This document shows positions 54,946-64,000 of a DNA stretch of 64,000 nucleotides, one piece after another; position 1 is the first letter of the stretch, and each line of letters begins with the position of its first letter. The DNA comes from Pseudomonas kermanshahensis (GTDB taxonomy: Bacteria; Pseudomonadota; Gammaproteobacteria; Pseudomonadales; Pseudomonadaceae). The position numbers and the translations under genes were made by a program. The notes beneath the pieces were generated by a model. The model saw nothing but the letters and a program-made list of their open reading frames with translations. It made no database searches and was not told where the DNA came from. The stretch lies in NCBI RefSeq assembly GCF_014269205.2, contig NZ_JABWRY020000001.1, forward strand, positions 682,001 to 746,000, in the 5' to 3' direction.

Positions 54946-55512
54946 ATGTGCGATGAATCCAATGCCGCATGGGGCTGCTTTGCAGCCCTTTCGCGACACA
55001 AGGCCGCTCCTACAGGCCGGCGCTGTGCGTGTAGGAGCGGCCTTGTGTCGCGAAAGGGGCGCAAAGCGCCCCCAAAAGCCCATCAACAAGGCTTCAGCCT
55101 GATCGAACTGCTGGTGGTACTGGCCATCGCCGGCCTGATGACCGGGCTCGCCGTGGCGTCGCTCGACAGCGGCAAGGCCAGCGTCGATCAGGCCTTGCAG
55201 CGGCTGGCTGCACAGGTGCACGTGCAGGCCGCCGAAGCTCGGCATGCCGGCCAGTTACGTGGGCTGCGCTGGACCGGCCAGCGCCCGGAGTTCGTGCGGC
55301 GTGAACGCGACGGCTGGGTCGTCGAACCGGCCAGCCTGGGCGAGTGGCCCAAGGGCTTGCAGCCCGACTGGCCAGCCAGCCCGCAGCCGCGCCTGCTGTT
55401 CACCCCGCAAGGTTGGGCGCAGCCGGGTTCGGTGCGCTGGCGCTGGGCCGAGGGCAGCCAGCAATGGGCCTGGAGCCGAGACGGCCGCCTGCAGACGGCG
55501 GCGCTGCCATGA
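54946..55512 (+). CDS. gspH: Minor pseudopilin GspH with REP-encoded leader
   Basis: From ATG 54946 the product is 188 residues. The pseudopilin site and helix, HQQGFSLIELLVVLAIAGLM, begin only near residue 46, because a REP doublet (54970-55073) lies in frame between the start and this site. The usual prepilin leader is under about 15 residues; here it would be 49. A GTG inside the right REP arm (about 55039) would give a shorter leader (VSRKGRKAPPKAHQQG). Either way the leader is REP-coded. The rest is a normal GspH. Confidence 0.8.
   Translation: MCDESNAAWGCFAALSRHKAAPTGRRCACRSGLVSRKGRKAPPKAHQQGFSLIELLVVLAIAGLMTGLAVASLDSGKASVDQALQRLAAQVHVQAAEARHAGQLRGLRWTGQRPEFVRRERDGWVVEPASLGEWPKGLQPDWPASPQPRLLFTPQGWAQPGSVRWRWAEGSQQWAWSRDGRLQTAALP
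54970..55073. repeat. REP pair inside the 5' end of gspH
   Basis: Left arm 54970-55013 (GGCTGC..GCAGCC hairpin, then TTTCGCGACACAAGGCCGCT) and right arm 55031-55073 (its inverse, then GGGCGC..GCGCCC). It shares the core of the gtsA-gtsB REP pair. It leaves the gspH frame open. Confidence 0.88.
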
Positions 55513-55877
55513 AGCGCCAACAGCGTGGTTTCACCCTGCTGGAAGTGACCGTGGCCCTGGCGATTGCCGCCGTGTTGGCGGTCATCACCAGCCAGGTCCT
55601 GCGCCAGCGCTTGGCGGTGCAGGACAACTTGCAACAGCACCGCCTTGGCCTGCTCTGCGCACGCGAACTGCAAGCCCGTTTCACCGTCGAGCAGTACTGG
55701 CCGGCCCGCAATCAGGTGGATGGGCAGCTGAGCCAGGGTGGCCAGGTGTGCCATTGGCAACTGAAACTGCGCCGCACCGGCGTGCGTGACCTGCGCAGGG
55801 GTGAACTGCTGCTGTTCGGCGACCGCGACCAGCGGCTGCCGCTTGGCCAATACAGTGTGTTTCTGGAGCGCCCATGA
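55509..55877 (+). CDS. gspI: Minor pseudopilin GspI
   Basis: A 122-residue prepilin starting MKRQQRGFTLLEVTVALAIA, with the cleavage site after Gly7 and Glu5 of the mature form. The C-terminal part is a short GspI domain. ATG 55509 overlaps the gspH stop (ATGA). It acts at the pseudopilus tip with GspJ and GspK. Confidence 0.93.
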   Translation: MKRQQRGFTLLEVTVALAIAAVLAVITSQVLRQRLAVQDNLQQHRLGLLCARELQARFTVEQYWPARNQVDGQLSQGGQVCHWQLKLRRTGVRDLRRGELLLFGDRDQRLPLGQYSVFLERP

Positions 55878-56464
55878 AGCGGCAGCAGGCAGGCCTGACC
55901 TTGATCGAACTGATGGTGGCCCTGGCCCTCACCGCGCTGCTCGGCGTCATGCTGGCAGCGTTGGTCAGTGGCTGGCTGAAGGTGCGTGAGCGGTTGCAGG
56001 TGAGCAACCAGGAGGCGTCGGTGCTGGATTTCTGCCTGGCCCTGGAGCGGCGCTTCGACAGCCCGGCCCTGCGCCGGGTGTATGACCAGCGATTGCCCTT
56101 GCCCAGCCGTTGGTTCGACTGGCAAGCGGCGAGCGGCCAACTGTTGTGGGTGGCGGCGACAGGCCTGCCCGAAGCCGAAGGCGGGTCGCGTCTGCAGCGC
56201 CAGCGTCTGCGCTTCGAGGCGCGTGAGCAACGCCTGCTGCTGGAAACCTCGGCGGACCTGTATGCCGCCTCGGCGCCGCGCTGGGTGCTGCGTGAACAGC
56301 TAGAGCGGGTGAGCGCGATGAACATCCTTTACCACCAGGGTGGCCGCTGGCTGCCCTGGCCTTCCGACCAACCCGCGCACCCCGGCCGTGGCGTGCGCCT
56401 GGAATTGCAACGTGATGGAGCACCGTATGCCTGCACCTTCGTCCTTCCCTGGGGGCGCTCATGA
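55874..56464 (+). CDS. gspJ: Minor pseudopilin GspJ
   Basis: A 196-residue prepilin starting MKRQQAGLTLIELMVALALT. The globular part (VLDFCLALERRF; LPLPSRWFDWQA) fits GspJ. It overlaps gspI and gspL by 4 bases each. It joins the tip complex. Confidence 0.92.
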   Translation: MKRQQAGLTLIELMVALALTALLGVMLAALVSGWLKVRERLQVSNQEASVLDFCLALERRFDSPALRRVYDQRLPLPSRWFDWQAASGQLLWVAATGLPEAEGGSRLQRQRLRFEAREQRLLLETSADLYAASAPRWVLREQLERVSAMNILYHQGGRWLPWPSDQPAHPGRGVRLELQRDGAPYACTFVLPWGRS

Positions 56465-57546
56465 ACCTTGACTGGCGTCGACGCTCACCCGCTCGAGCTT
56501 GGCTGTTGGTGCGTCCTGGCAGCCCTTGGGACTGGTTACTGGTCGAGGGCGGTGTCGCGCTACGCCAGGGGCAGGGCGAACCGCCGGCGAACCTGCAGGC
56601 ACGGGTGGCGTTGATCGTGCCGGCCGAGCACTGCAGCCATTTCCAGTTGCCCGCACCGCCAGGGCTCAAGCGTGAAGAATGGCCATTGCTGCTTGAAGAC
56701 CGCTTGCTGCAAAGCGCGGATGAGGTGGTGTGCGGGTATATGGGGCGTGAGGCCGGGCAAGTTCGGTTACTGGTGGTGGCGCGCGAGCGCCTGGACGATT
56801 GGCGCGGGCAATGCGCCGACTGGGGGCTGACGGCCGAGCGCTGCTGGGCCGAATTCCAGTTGCTGCCGGCACCCGAGGCGGGGGTCGCCTGGTGGTGGCG
56901 CAAGCAAGACGGGGTCAGCCTGCTTAAGGGGCTGAGCGAAGACGCTGGCGAGCATTGGCTGGCCTGGCCTGAAGCCATGGGCGAGGTGCTGGTCGAACCC
57001 TGGCCGCAATTACGCAGGCTACCTCTGGAAGGCCAGTGGCCTACAGCATTGGCAGCGCTGGACAGCTTGCCTGGCCTGTTCGAGCAGCGGCGGCGTCGCA
57101 CGTTGGCGGGGCCGACGCGGCAGCAGTGCCAGCTCATGGCTGCCTGCCTGCTGTTGGCGTGCACCTGGGGCGGCGTGTGGGCGGCCCAGCAATGGCGCCA
57201 GGCCCAGCTCTGGCAAGCCCAGGTGATTGCCGTGACGGGTGAGCAGGCGGGCCCCAGGCAGGCTGCTCAGGCGCTCAAGCGCCTGCGTGAGGCCGGCTTG
57301 CAGCAGCAAGTGCGCCTGCGTCAGCTCGACGATCTACAAGGGCGCTTGCACGCCTGGCTGAGTGAGCATCCCGGCTGGCGCCTGCAAGCGGTGCGCTTTG
57401 ATGGCCAGCGCTGGCATGTGCGGCTGGAGGGCGAGGGCGCCACACCTCCTTGGCGCGAGATGGCCAGTGCGGTGGGCGCTCAGGTGCAGGTGAGTGGCGG
57501 CGAGTCGTCGCCAACCGTGGTGTTCGACTTGGAGGTGGCGGCATGA
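56461..57546 (+). CDS. gspL: Type II secretion GspL
   Basis: A 361-residue bitopic protein. The cytoplasmic actin-like part (residues about 1-225; LPAPPGLKREEWPLLLEDRL is a typical segment) binds GspE. One membrane helix (LMAACLLLACTWGGVWAA) and a short periplasmic ferredoxin-like domain follow. It links GspE to the platform with GspM. Confidence 0.9.
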   Translation: MNLDWRRRSPARAWLLVRPGSPWDWLLVEGGVALRQGQGEPPANLQARVALIVPAEHCSHFQLPAPPGLKREEWPLLLEDRLLQSADEVVCGYMGREAGQVRLLVVARERLDDWRGQCADWGLTAERCWAEFQLLPAPEAGVAWWWRKQDGVSLLKGLSEDAGEHWLAWPEAMGEVLVEPWPQLRRLPLEGQWPTALAALDSLPGLFEQRRRRTLAGPTRQQCQLMAACLLLACTWGGVWAAQQWRQAQLWQAQVIAVTGEQAGPRQAAQALKRLREAGLQQQVRLRQLDDLQGRLHAWLSEHPGWRLQAVRFDGQRWHVRLEGEGATPPWREMASAVGAQVQVSGGESSPTVVFDLEVAA

Positions 57547-57929
57547 GCACGGCGTGGATGCAGCGTCACCGTTTGCCGCTGGCCGTGTGCCTCATCGCGC
57601 TGCTGTCGAGCGTGCTGCTGCTACGTGAAGGCGTGGCGCAATGGCGCGCGCTGAGCCAATGGCAGGCGCTGGCGCAAATGGCAGTAGGTTTGCAGGGCGG
57701 TGCGACGCTGAACCTGGAGCGTCTGCGCCAGTCGGCGCAGGCGCGGCAGATCGAATTACTGGAGATGGTCACGCAGGGCGAGGCCTGGCACCTGCGCGGT
57801 CAGGTGGGCGATGAGCAGGCCTTGCTGGGTTGGGTACTTGCGCTGCAGGCCGAAGGCGCGCAGCCCTTGCAGTGGGGGCTGGAGCAAGACACCCAGGGCA
57901 TGCGCTTCGACCTGGTACTTCGGCCATGA
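57543..57929 (+). CDS. gspM: Type II secretion GspM
   Basis: A 128-residue protein with an N-terminal membrane segment (LPLAVCLIALLSSVLLLREG) and a small periplasmic domain. It is assigned mainly from size, topology and place between gspL and gspN. MSTAWMQRH at 57543 overlaps gspL by 4 bases. Confidence 0.85.
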   Translation: MSTAWMQRHRLPLAVCLIALLSSVLLLREGVAQWRALSQWQALAQMAVGLQGGATLNLERLRQSAQARQIELLEMVTQGEAWHLRGQVGDEQALLGWVLALQAEGAQPLQWGLEQDTQGMRFDLVLRP

Positions 57930-58585
57930 GCCGGGGCGCAGTGGCGTGGTTGTTGCTGGTGTTCAGCCTGACCTTACTGGTGCAGTTGCCCGCCAGCTGG
58001 CTGGTGCGTGGCTTCGGGGTAACGGCCGCGGGTGTGAGCGGCAGCCTGTGGCAGGGGCAGGCGCGGCAGATCGGCCCGTTCGGGCCGTTGCAATGGACCT
58101 TACAGCCTTGGCGTTTGCAAGGGCAGGGCGCGCTGGGGTTTCAGGGGCAGGCGTGGCACGTGCAGGTCCGCGGTTGGCCCTGGCGCTGGGAGGGGGAAGT
58201 GCGCCCGGCAGCGGCACAGGTGACGGTACCGGCGGCGTATCGCCTGGCCGGGCAGTGGCAGGGTTCGGTGCGTGTACAGGGTGCGTGGCGGCAATGCCTG
58301 GCCAGCGATGGGCGCCTCACGGTTACGGACTTGGCGCTGAGTGAGCCCTGGTCGCTGGGGTTGGGGCAGGGCTGGCTCGAGGTACAGTGCCGCAGGGGTT
58401 GGCACCTGTTAGGGCAGTTGCTGCAGGCAGGGCAGCATCAGCTCGACGTGGATGCCGATGTGCGGGGGCGACAGGCCCAGATCGCCATCGCGCTGCAACC
58501 CGATGCTGCCCTGACCCCACTGCTGCGCGGCGCGCAGTGGCTGGGGCCAGAGGCAACGGCAGGGCAGCGGCGGGTCCGTTGGTAA
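57926..58585 (+). CDS. gspN: Type II secretion GspN
   Basis: A 219-residue protein with one N-terminal membrane segment (VAWLLLVFSLTLLVQLPASW) and repeats of the GspN pattern (GVSGSLWQGQARQIGPFGPL, WTLQPWRLQGQGALGFQG). It is the last gene of the operon. No prepilin peptidase gene is present here, so PilD elsewhere must process the pseudopilins. Confidence 0.88.
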   Translation: MSRGAVAWLLLVFSLTLLVQLPASWLVRGFGVTAAGVSGSLWQGQARQIGPFGPLQWTLQPWRLQGQGALGFQGQAWHVQVRGWPWRWEGEVRPAAAQVTVPAAYRLAGQWQGSVRVQGAWRQCLASDGRLTVTDLALSEPWSLGLGQGWLEVQCRRGWHLLGQLLQAGQHQLDVDADVRGRQAQIAIALQPDAALTPLLRGAQWLGPEATAGQRRVRW

Positions 58586-58615
58586 TCCCCCGAGTCTTCG
58601 GCCAAGCGCCCCCCT

Positions 58616-58709
58616 GTAGGAGCAGCCTTGTGCTGCGAAGAGGCCGGTGACAACACACTAAATCTTGGCTGCTGCCACTGGCCTCTTCGCAGCACAAGGC
58701 TGCTCCTAC
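58616..58709. repeat. REP pair with perfect 30-bp stem after gspN
   Basis: Arms 58616-58645 and 58680-58709 are exact inverses (GGAGCAGCCTTGTGCTGCGA core) with a 34-base loop. It separates the converging gspN and tpsA genes. Confidence 0.88.
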
Positions 58710-58730
58710 CGGGGCGCGTTAGACGAGGGG

Positions 58731-61700
58731 TCAGTCCGCCTTGCCCTGGGTACTCGACACCCATTGCTCGCTGCGGTTATGCCCGCTGGTACGCAATACC
58801 CCAAGATCAAGCGCATTCTCGCCGTCAGCCGCGCCCTTGCCCTTGGTGAACTCAGCCACTGCTGTGCCCAGGTCCACCGGCGAGTTGGACACGTCAATCG
58901 ACACATCGCGGCGGTAGTCGCTGCCACTCAGGGTCTCTTGGGTAATCGCATTGGCGCTCAGCTCGACATCACCCTTGGCCGACTGCAACCGCGCGCCGAC
59001 CAAGTGAGCGTCGCCCGCAACCTTCAGCGCGATGCCTTCGCTGCCCTTGAGCGTGGTCTGCTTGGCCACGGTGTCGCGCTGTTGATGGGACAGGTCCAGG
59101 CGCAAGGTCGGTGAAAAACCAGGTTCGGCCTTGCTCAAGGCTGGGCCGGCCTTTTCGCCGACCTTGCTACCCAGCGGCCCTGCCAGCGCGGTGGCGGCGT
59201 TGGTGTAGCCTTGCGGGTTCTTTTCCTGGCTCAGGCGTGCGTCAGCTTTCACGGTCAGGCTATCGACGCTGTCCTTGCGGCTGGCAATGCGCAGATCGCC
59301 GCCGACCTCACCGGTTATACGCCCTGCCTCCAGGCTGGCACCTTCGATGCGTGTGTCGCCACGGCTGTGCAACTGGATACCCTCAGCGCGCAGCTGGCTG
59401 GCGTTCCAGGTCTGGTTGTCACGTTTGTCCAGGGCGACCTGTGCGCGGCCATGCAGACCACGGGTATCGGTATCCCCCTTGGCCATGTTGAAACCGGCCC
59501 CCGCGGTGATGTCGAGGTTGTCGCGTTGCTCCCGGTTGCTGGATGCTTCCACCCGCATGCCGCCCCCGGCGGCGTTGAGCACGATCTGTTCGGCTGAGGC
59601 GTGCAGCCCTTGCAAGTGCAAGGCGATGTCCTCGCGGGCACGGCTGCTCAGCGTCAGTGTGCCGGCGCTGTCGAAGCGGGCATCGACAGCCTGGCTGGCA
59701 TCCTCGTTCTGCTTGCCGTGGTTGAAGTGCCCGCCGATGCCGCCCCCTTTCGTTGCGCCGGTCTTGACCGCAAGCTCCAGGCCGCCGCCCAGGTTGCCGC
59801 CCTTGGCCTGTTGGGTATCGCTGCCTGCGGTGACCTGCAAGCGGCCACCACTTTCCAGCAGGGTATCCCCGACCTTGGCGTCACGGCTGCCGATACGCGT
59901 CCCCTCCAGCTTCAGGTCGCCATCACTGCTCAGGTGAACATCGCCCTTGGCATCGATCTGCGCAACCTGGGCCTTGGTCTGCGCGCTGTCTTGCTGGCGG
60001 TGATCAAGGTAGCCGCGGGCGTCGACGCCAGTGCTGCCGGGGCGATTGCCGACCTTGGCCCAGGCGTTGCCGTCAAGCTGGCCTGCTGCTTGGGTATTAC
60101 GGTCATTGGCTTGGGACAACGTCAAAGAGCCCCCACTGCGCATGGCCACGTTGCCTTCGCCACCGTCGATGCGCGTGCCTTCGTACAGGCCATCGCTGCC
60201 CAGCTGTACCTGGATGCCCTGTTGCCCATAGAGGCTTCCGGCCACGGCGGTACTGGCGGTGTCCTGTTTGCCCAGCGAGCCGCCCTTGCCGGCGGCGCGA
60301 ACATTGAGGTCGTTGCCGCTGCTGGTGTCCACGCGGGCATCGCCGCCATAGGCCATGCGCTGCACGGTATCTACCTGCGTGTTCTCGGCTGCCCGCAGGG
60401 TGTGCTGCGAGGCGTCGATCAGCAATTTCCCGGCGTTGGCGTTCCACGCGGTGCCCTGGTCATCAATGACACCGGCCTTGACCTCGACCGTTGCACCGGT
60501 CAGCTCACTCACCTGGGCCAAGCTGCGGCGCTGGTTCTCCAGGCGTTTGAGATGGTCATGTCGGCGCCGACGCTCGGGGCCGCCATCGCGTCTTCGGGCG
60601 AGGCTTGCTGAAAGCGCGCGGCCTCCTCACCGAGTACCAGGCGTTCGATGGGGCGGGTGAGGTCACGGTATTCCACGCTGGCACCGAGGCTGCCGGCCCA
60701 ATTGTCTGTGACGCTTTCACGCTCATGGGTGTCCTGCACGGCACGGTTCTCGATGTGCTTGGCGGTGACCTTCAGTTGCTGGCCGGCATCGACGCGTGCG
60801 GCTTCGGTGAGCAAATGCTCGGCCTCCAGCTTCACCCCGGCGCTGGCCTTCAATTCGCTGCCTTGTACCGTGCTGTCACGTTCGAGCTGAGTCTGGGTGT
60901 TGTGATGGCCTGCGAAGGCGCTGCCCAAACGGTCGATACCCCCCGTCACTTTAACGCTGCCTCCGCTCTGGCTGTTTTTGCTGATGGACTCGCGCTCATT
61001 GCGGGTTGCACCCAGGGCGATGTGCTTGGCGGTCACGTTCAGGTCACCTGCGCTGGCCTGGACTTTGGAACCATTGACCTGCAAATGGGCATCGCTTTGC
61101 AGGCCTACCGAGGCGCCCTTGAGTTCGCTGGAGACTTGTGATGTTTCCTGTGTCGTACCGGTCGTGGTAGCGACCTGATAGCCCAGGCTGGCCTCGTACT
61201 GGCGCGAGTCCGGTTTGCCATCCTGCGCCTCTTCAGTCTGCTTGGCGCCGACGCTGAGGCCACGCTGCTGGTGCCGGGTGTCGGTTTCGTTGCGCGACTG
61301 CGCGCTGTCGATCACCAGATCGCCTTTGGCTTCTACCTGCAAGTGTTTGCCTGCTTCGACCTTTGCCCCGTGGATACGCAGTTCGTCGGCGCTGGCCAGG
61401 CGCAGGTTGCTGCTGGACGAGACGTCGCTGACCAGTACCTGGTCCTTGCGTGTGGTGTGCTTGCGGTCGCTGCCGATCAGGCCGAACAGTTTGCTGTCGC
61501 TCTGGTGATCGGTCGAGGTGCTGCTGCCGCGGTCGGCTTCGATCGCCAGCAGGCCGTTTTCGCTGTAGAGCACCGAGTCTTCCTTGCCATGCACCTTGCT
61601 GCCTTTGATGGTGACCTGGTCGGCCGTCATGTTCAGCTTGCCGTCCGTCGTCACACTGCTGCCAGCCACGACCTGCGCTTGGCTGTCATTGCCTTTGCGG

Positions 61701-63250
61701 TCGCCAAAGAAGGTGCCAGAGACCAGGTCGCCGCGGTAATTGCGTTGGGTGCCGCTTTCCTGCAAGGCCGTGGTCCCGACCTCGATGTGCCGGGCTTTGA
61801 ATTGCATGTCGTTGTTCGCATGCAGCGTGCTGCCTTCAACCTTGAGGGCGTCGGCTGCTGTAAGTGTCAGGCGCCCGGCATTCAACGTGCTGCCCCGGGC
61901 TGTTTCACGGGTTTGCTCGGTATCGCTGTCGCCGCGCCACAGGTCCTTGCGGTGGCGCACCTGTTCGGTGATGTGTTTGCTGTCGATGCCCGCCACGATG
62001 TCCAGGTTGCCGGCACTGTTGACGTTCAACTCACCCCCTGTACTTACGTCGGCGGCCAACAGGCGCATATCGGCACCCGATTGCAGCCGAACGTTGTCAT
62101 GGCCGCGCAACTGCGTGCCCTGCTGTTGACGGTCGCGGGTGGTGCGCTCGCGGTCGTAGGTTTCGCGGGTGATGAAGAGGAACTTCTTGTTCCAGTTTTC
62201 GCGATCGTGCTGGGTGTTTTCCAGGCTGTCGGCGTCCAGGGTGAGCTTCTGGCCGGCCGTGACCACCACCTGTTGTGCCTGGCCATCGACGGCGCGCAGG
62301 GTCAGGTCGTCGGCGGCGCTGAGGGCAAGGGCGCCCCGTTCGCTGTGAAGTTCGGCGCGGGTGTCGGCCTTGCCGCTGATGTGCAGGCCACCGGCTGACT
62401 GGATGTCGATACCGTCGGTGGCATGCGCCTGAACGGGCCCCATGCGCACGCCCGCGCCTTCGGCGGTGCTCACCACGCGGATGCGCCCGGCGCGCATGGC
62501 CCCGAACAGGCTGGCATCGATACTGGCCGCTGTGCCGGGCAAGTGCTCGACCACCTGGCCGCTGGCCTGGTCGATGCGGTTGCGGCCTACCGTGACGTTC
62601 AGTTCACCGCCGGCCATGAGCAGCCCTTTGCTGTCTACCTGCGGCGCGATCAGGTCAAGCGCGCCGGTGCTGTTGCTTTGGCCACCGGGCAGTACCTGCA
62701 GGGCGCCGCTGGCATTGAGGGTGTCGAGGTACTTGAGTTGCTGGTCTTCGAATTCTGGGGTGCCGACCACGAAGCCCGCGCGCGTGGTGTTGATGAAGCT
62801 GCCCCCGTTGAGGGTGATGCCATTGGGGTTGGCCAGGATGTAATCGGCGGGGCGGCCGAAGATTTCCTGCGGCCCCTCGATCAGCGAGGCGTTGCGGCTG
62901 ATCACTTCATTGAGAATGGTCGAAGCCGCCTGGCCTTGGAACTGCGGGTTGGCGGCCAGGGCACCGGCCAGTTGCGATTGGCCGGCCTGGGTGGCGTTGT
63001 TCAGCACCACGCCGGGGTTGCCGACGTTGTAGTCGAGGTACTGGTTGTGTGACAGGCCGCCGGCGTTGGGGGCGACAATGTCGATCACTGGCACACCATG
63101 GCCATTGTTGATGACCGGGGTGCCACCTGGGCCGGTAGCGGCTTCAAGGCCGCCCTGGGCCAGCACGCTGCTGGAGCCGAGCAGGGCGAGGAAGATGGCC
63201 CAACGCAAGGTATCCGGGCGGGTAGACGTCAACTGCGAGCGCGTTTGCAT
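58731..63250 (-). pseudogene. Two-partner secretion exoprotein TpsA (FhaB-like), one-base frameshift
   Basis: The start MQTRSQLTSTRPDTLRWAIF at 63250 has a signal peptide and a TPS domain with NEVISRNASLIEG and ANPNGITLNGGSF. Haemagglutinin-type repeats follow. The first frame ends at 60509 after about 913 residues. At about 60554 the frame shifts; adding one C (GAC ATG ACC CAT CTC) restores HLKRLENQRRSLAQ and continues for nearly 600 more codons to 58731. Together they give about 1506 residues. Both halves keep coding character, so the break is recent, regulated or an error. No C-terminal toxin domain is visible. Confidence 0.75.
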
Positions 63251-63279
63251 GGTCTCGTTCTCTTTTTTTGTGGGGTGAA

Positions 63280-64000
63280 TCAGATGCTCAGGTTCCACTC
63301 CAGCACCCAGAAGCCCGGCTCCAGAAGCGCGCGGGGCAGGTCACTGGTGTACAAGGCGCGCTGGTAGTCGAGGCGCACGCGGCTGTCGGGCAAGCTCAAT
63401 TCGATGCCGGCTGCCGCGCCTGCCAGGCGTTGAACGGGGCTGTCGCGAGCCAGCCGGGTCCAGCCCTGATCGAGGCCGGCATAGGGCCGCAGCTGCAGCG
63501 GTCCGGCCCAGGCCGGCGTCAGCGGATAACTGAAGGTGTTACGCCAGACGGCACTGCTGGCGCCGGAGTAAGTGCGCAGGCGAAACCCGCGCACAGCCGA
63601 ATCATCGCTGGCCAGCAGTTGTTCGACGGCCGGCAGCCGGTCGCGGCTGTACTGCAGGCCCAGTTCGCTCTGCCAGCGCCAGGGCCGCTGCGCCGGGCCT
63701 TGGCGCAGGTGCAGCAGCGTGCCGCGGTACTTGTGAAAGTCTGGGCGCGGGCCCAGCGCACTGGGGGCTGAAGCGTCCGCGCCAAACCAGCCCACCCCTT
63801 GGGCGAACCCGAGGTAGCCGTGCCACAGGCCGCCTTCGAGCCACAGCAGGTTGATGCCCGCTTCCACCGTGGTCAGTGTGGGGCTCTGCAGGCTCACGGC
63901 CTTGCCGCCGGTGCGGTTGGTGAGCTGCTTGCGGTCCAGCCGGGCGCTGGCGCTGAGCATGCCCTGCTGGTTGCGCCATAGCACCCGCTCGGCGCTGAGC
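63280..64000 (-). CDS. Two-partner secretion transporter TpsB (5' end outside window)
   Basis: The frame is open to the window edge. The visible 240 residues are the C-terminal beta-barrel of a ShlB/FhaC/HecB-type Omp85 transporter: LTTVEAGINLLWLEGGLWHG, LLASDDSAVRGFRLRTYSG with the VRGF motif, RPYAGLDQGW, VRLDYQRALY and a terminal WNLSI. It exports the TpsA protein encoded 29 bases downstream; the two form one operon. Confidence 0.92.
   Translation of the reverse strand, partial: LSAERVLWRNQQGMLSASARLDRKQLTNRTGGKAVSLQSPTLTTVEAGINLLWLEGGLWHGYLGFAQGVGWFGADASAPSALGPRPDFHKYRGTLLHLRQGPAQRPWRWQSELGLQYSRDRLPAVEQLLASDDSAVRGFRLRTYSGASSAVWRNTFSYPLTPAWAGPLQLRPYAGLDQGWTRLARDSPVQRLAGAAAGIELSLPDSRVRLDYQRALYTSDLPRALLEPGFWVLEWNLSI

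Overview
The window is chromosomal DNA from a fluorescent pseudomonad of the Pseudomonas putida group. The backbone order (gtrS, gtsABCD, oprB, mutarotase, hexR, zwf, pgl, eda, then leuA, M23 peptidase, xseA, guaB, guaA, tadA, mltF, purL, a second tatABC, an Xcp-type type II secretion cluster) and the abundant REP-type inverted repeats match, from memory, the KT2440 arrangement. Functions are read from motifs and family knowledge; no search was run.

Region 1 (1-11912) is the glucose uptake and Entner-Doudoroff block: the end of the GtrS sensor kinase, the GtsABCD ABC importer, the OprB porin, a hexose-6-phosphate mutarotase, the repressor HexR, and the zwf-pgl-eda operon with a HexR-type operator.

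Region 2 (11913-20087) is accessory DNA between eda and leuA. A roughly 6.1-kb unit is bounded by two copies of the eda 3' end plus its terminator. Between them lies a visibly AT-rich, all-minus-strand operon with overlapping genes: a nucleotidyltransferase, an acetate-kinase-like protein with a C-terminal degenerate PEP-utiliser swivel domain, an unknown protein, an S-adenosylhomocysteine-hydrolase-like protein broken by one base at an A8 tract, and a MATE exporter. I do not recognise this set as a known pathway; it looks like a small-molecule production and export cluster. After the second eda copy come insertion-sequence debris and two tandem paralogues of the monalysin family of pore-forming toxins.

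Region 3 (20088-43966) is mostly housekeeping: leuA with a Leu-rich leader ORF, an M23 peptidase, xseA, a LysR/TauE-SafE divergent pair, guaB-guaA, a multicopper oxidase, tadA, mltF, purL, a YqfO-like protein and tatABC. Accessory items are a nested palindrome after guaA, an internally deleted GNAT gene, and a large ToxA_N-type toxin with a ChaN/EreA-like C-terminus.

Region 4 (43967-58585) is a phosphate-linked type II secretion island: gspK, a six-copy 85-bp tandem repeat, a PhoX phosphatase (minus strand), then uxpA-like and gspCDEFGHIJLMN as one overlapping operon behind a three-repeat Pho box. A REP pair has entered gspH so that its leader peptide is REP-encoded. The adjacent tatABC fits a Tat-then-T2SS route for folded phosphatases.

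Region 5 (58586-64000) is a two-partner secretion locus (tpsB partial, tpsA); tpsA carries a one-base frameshift.
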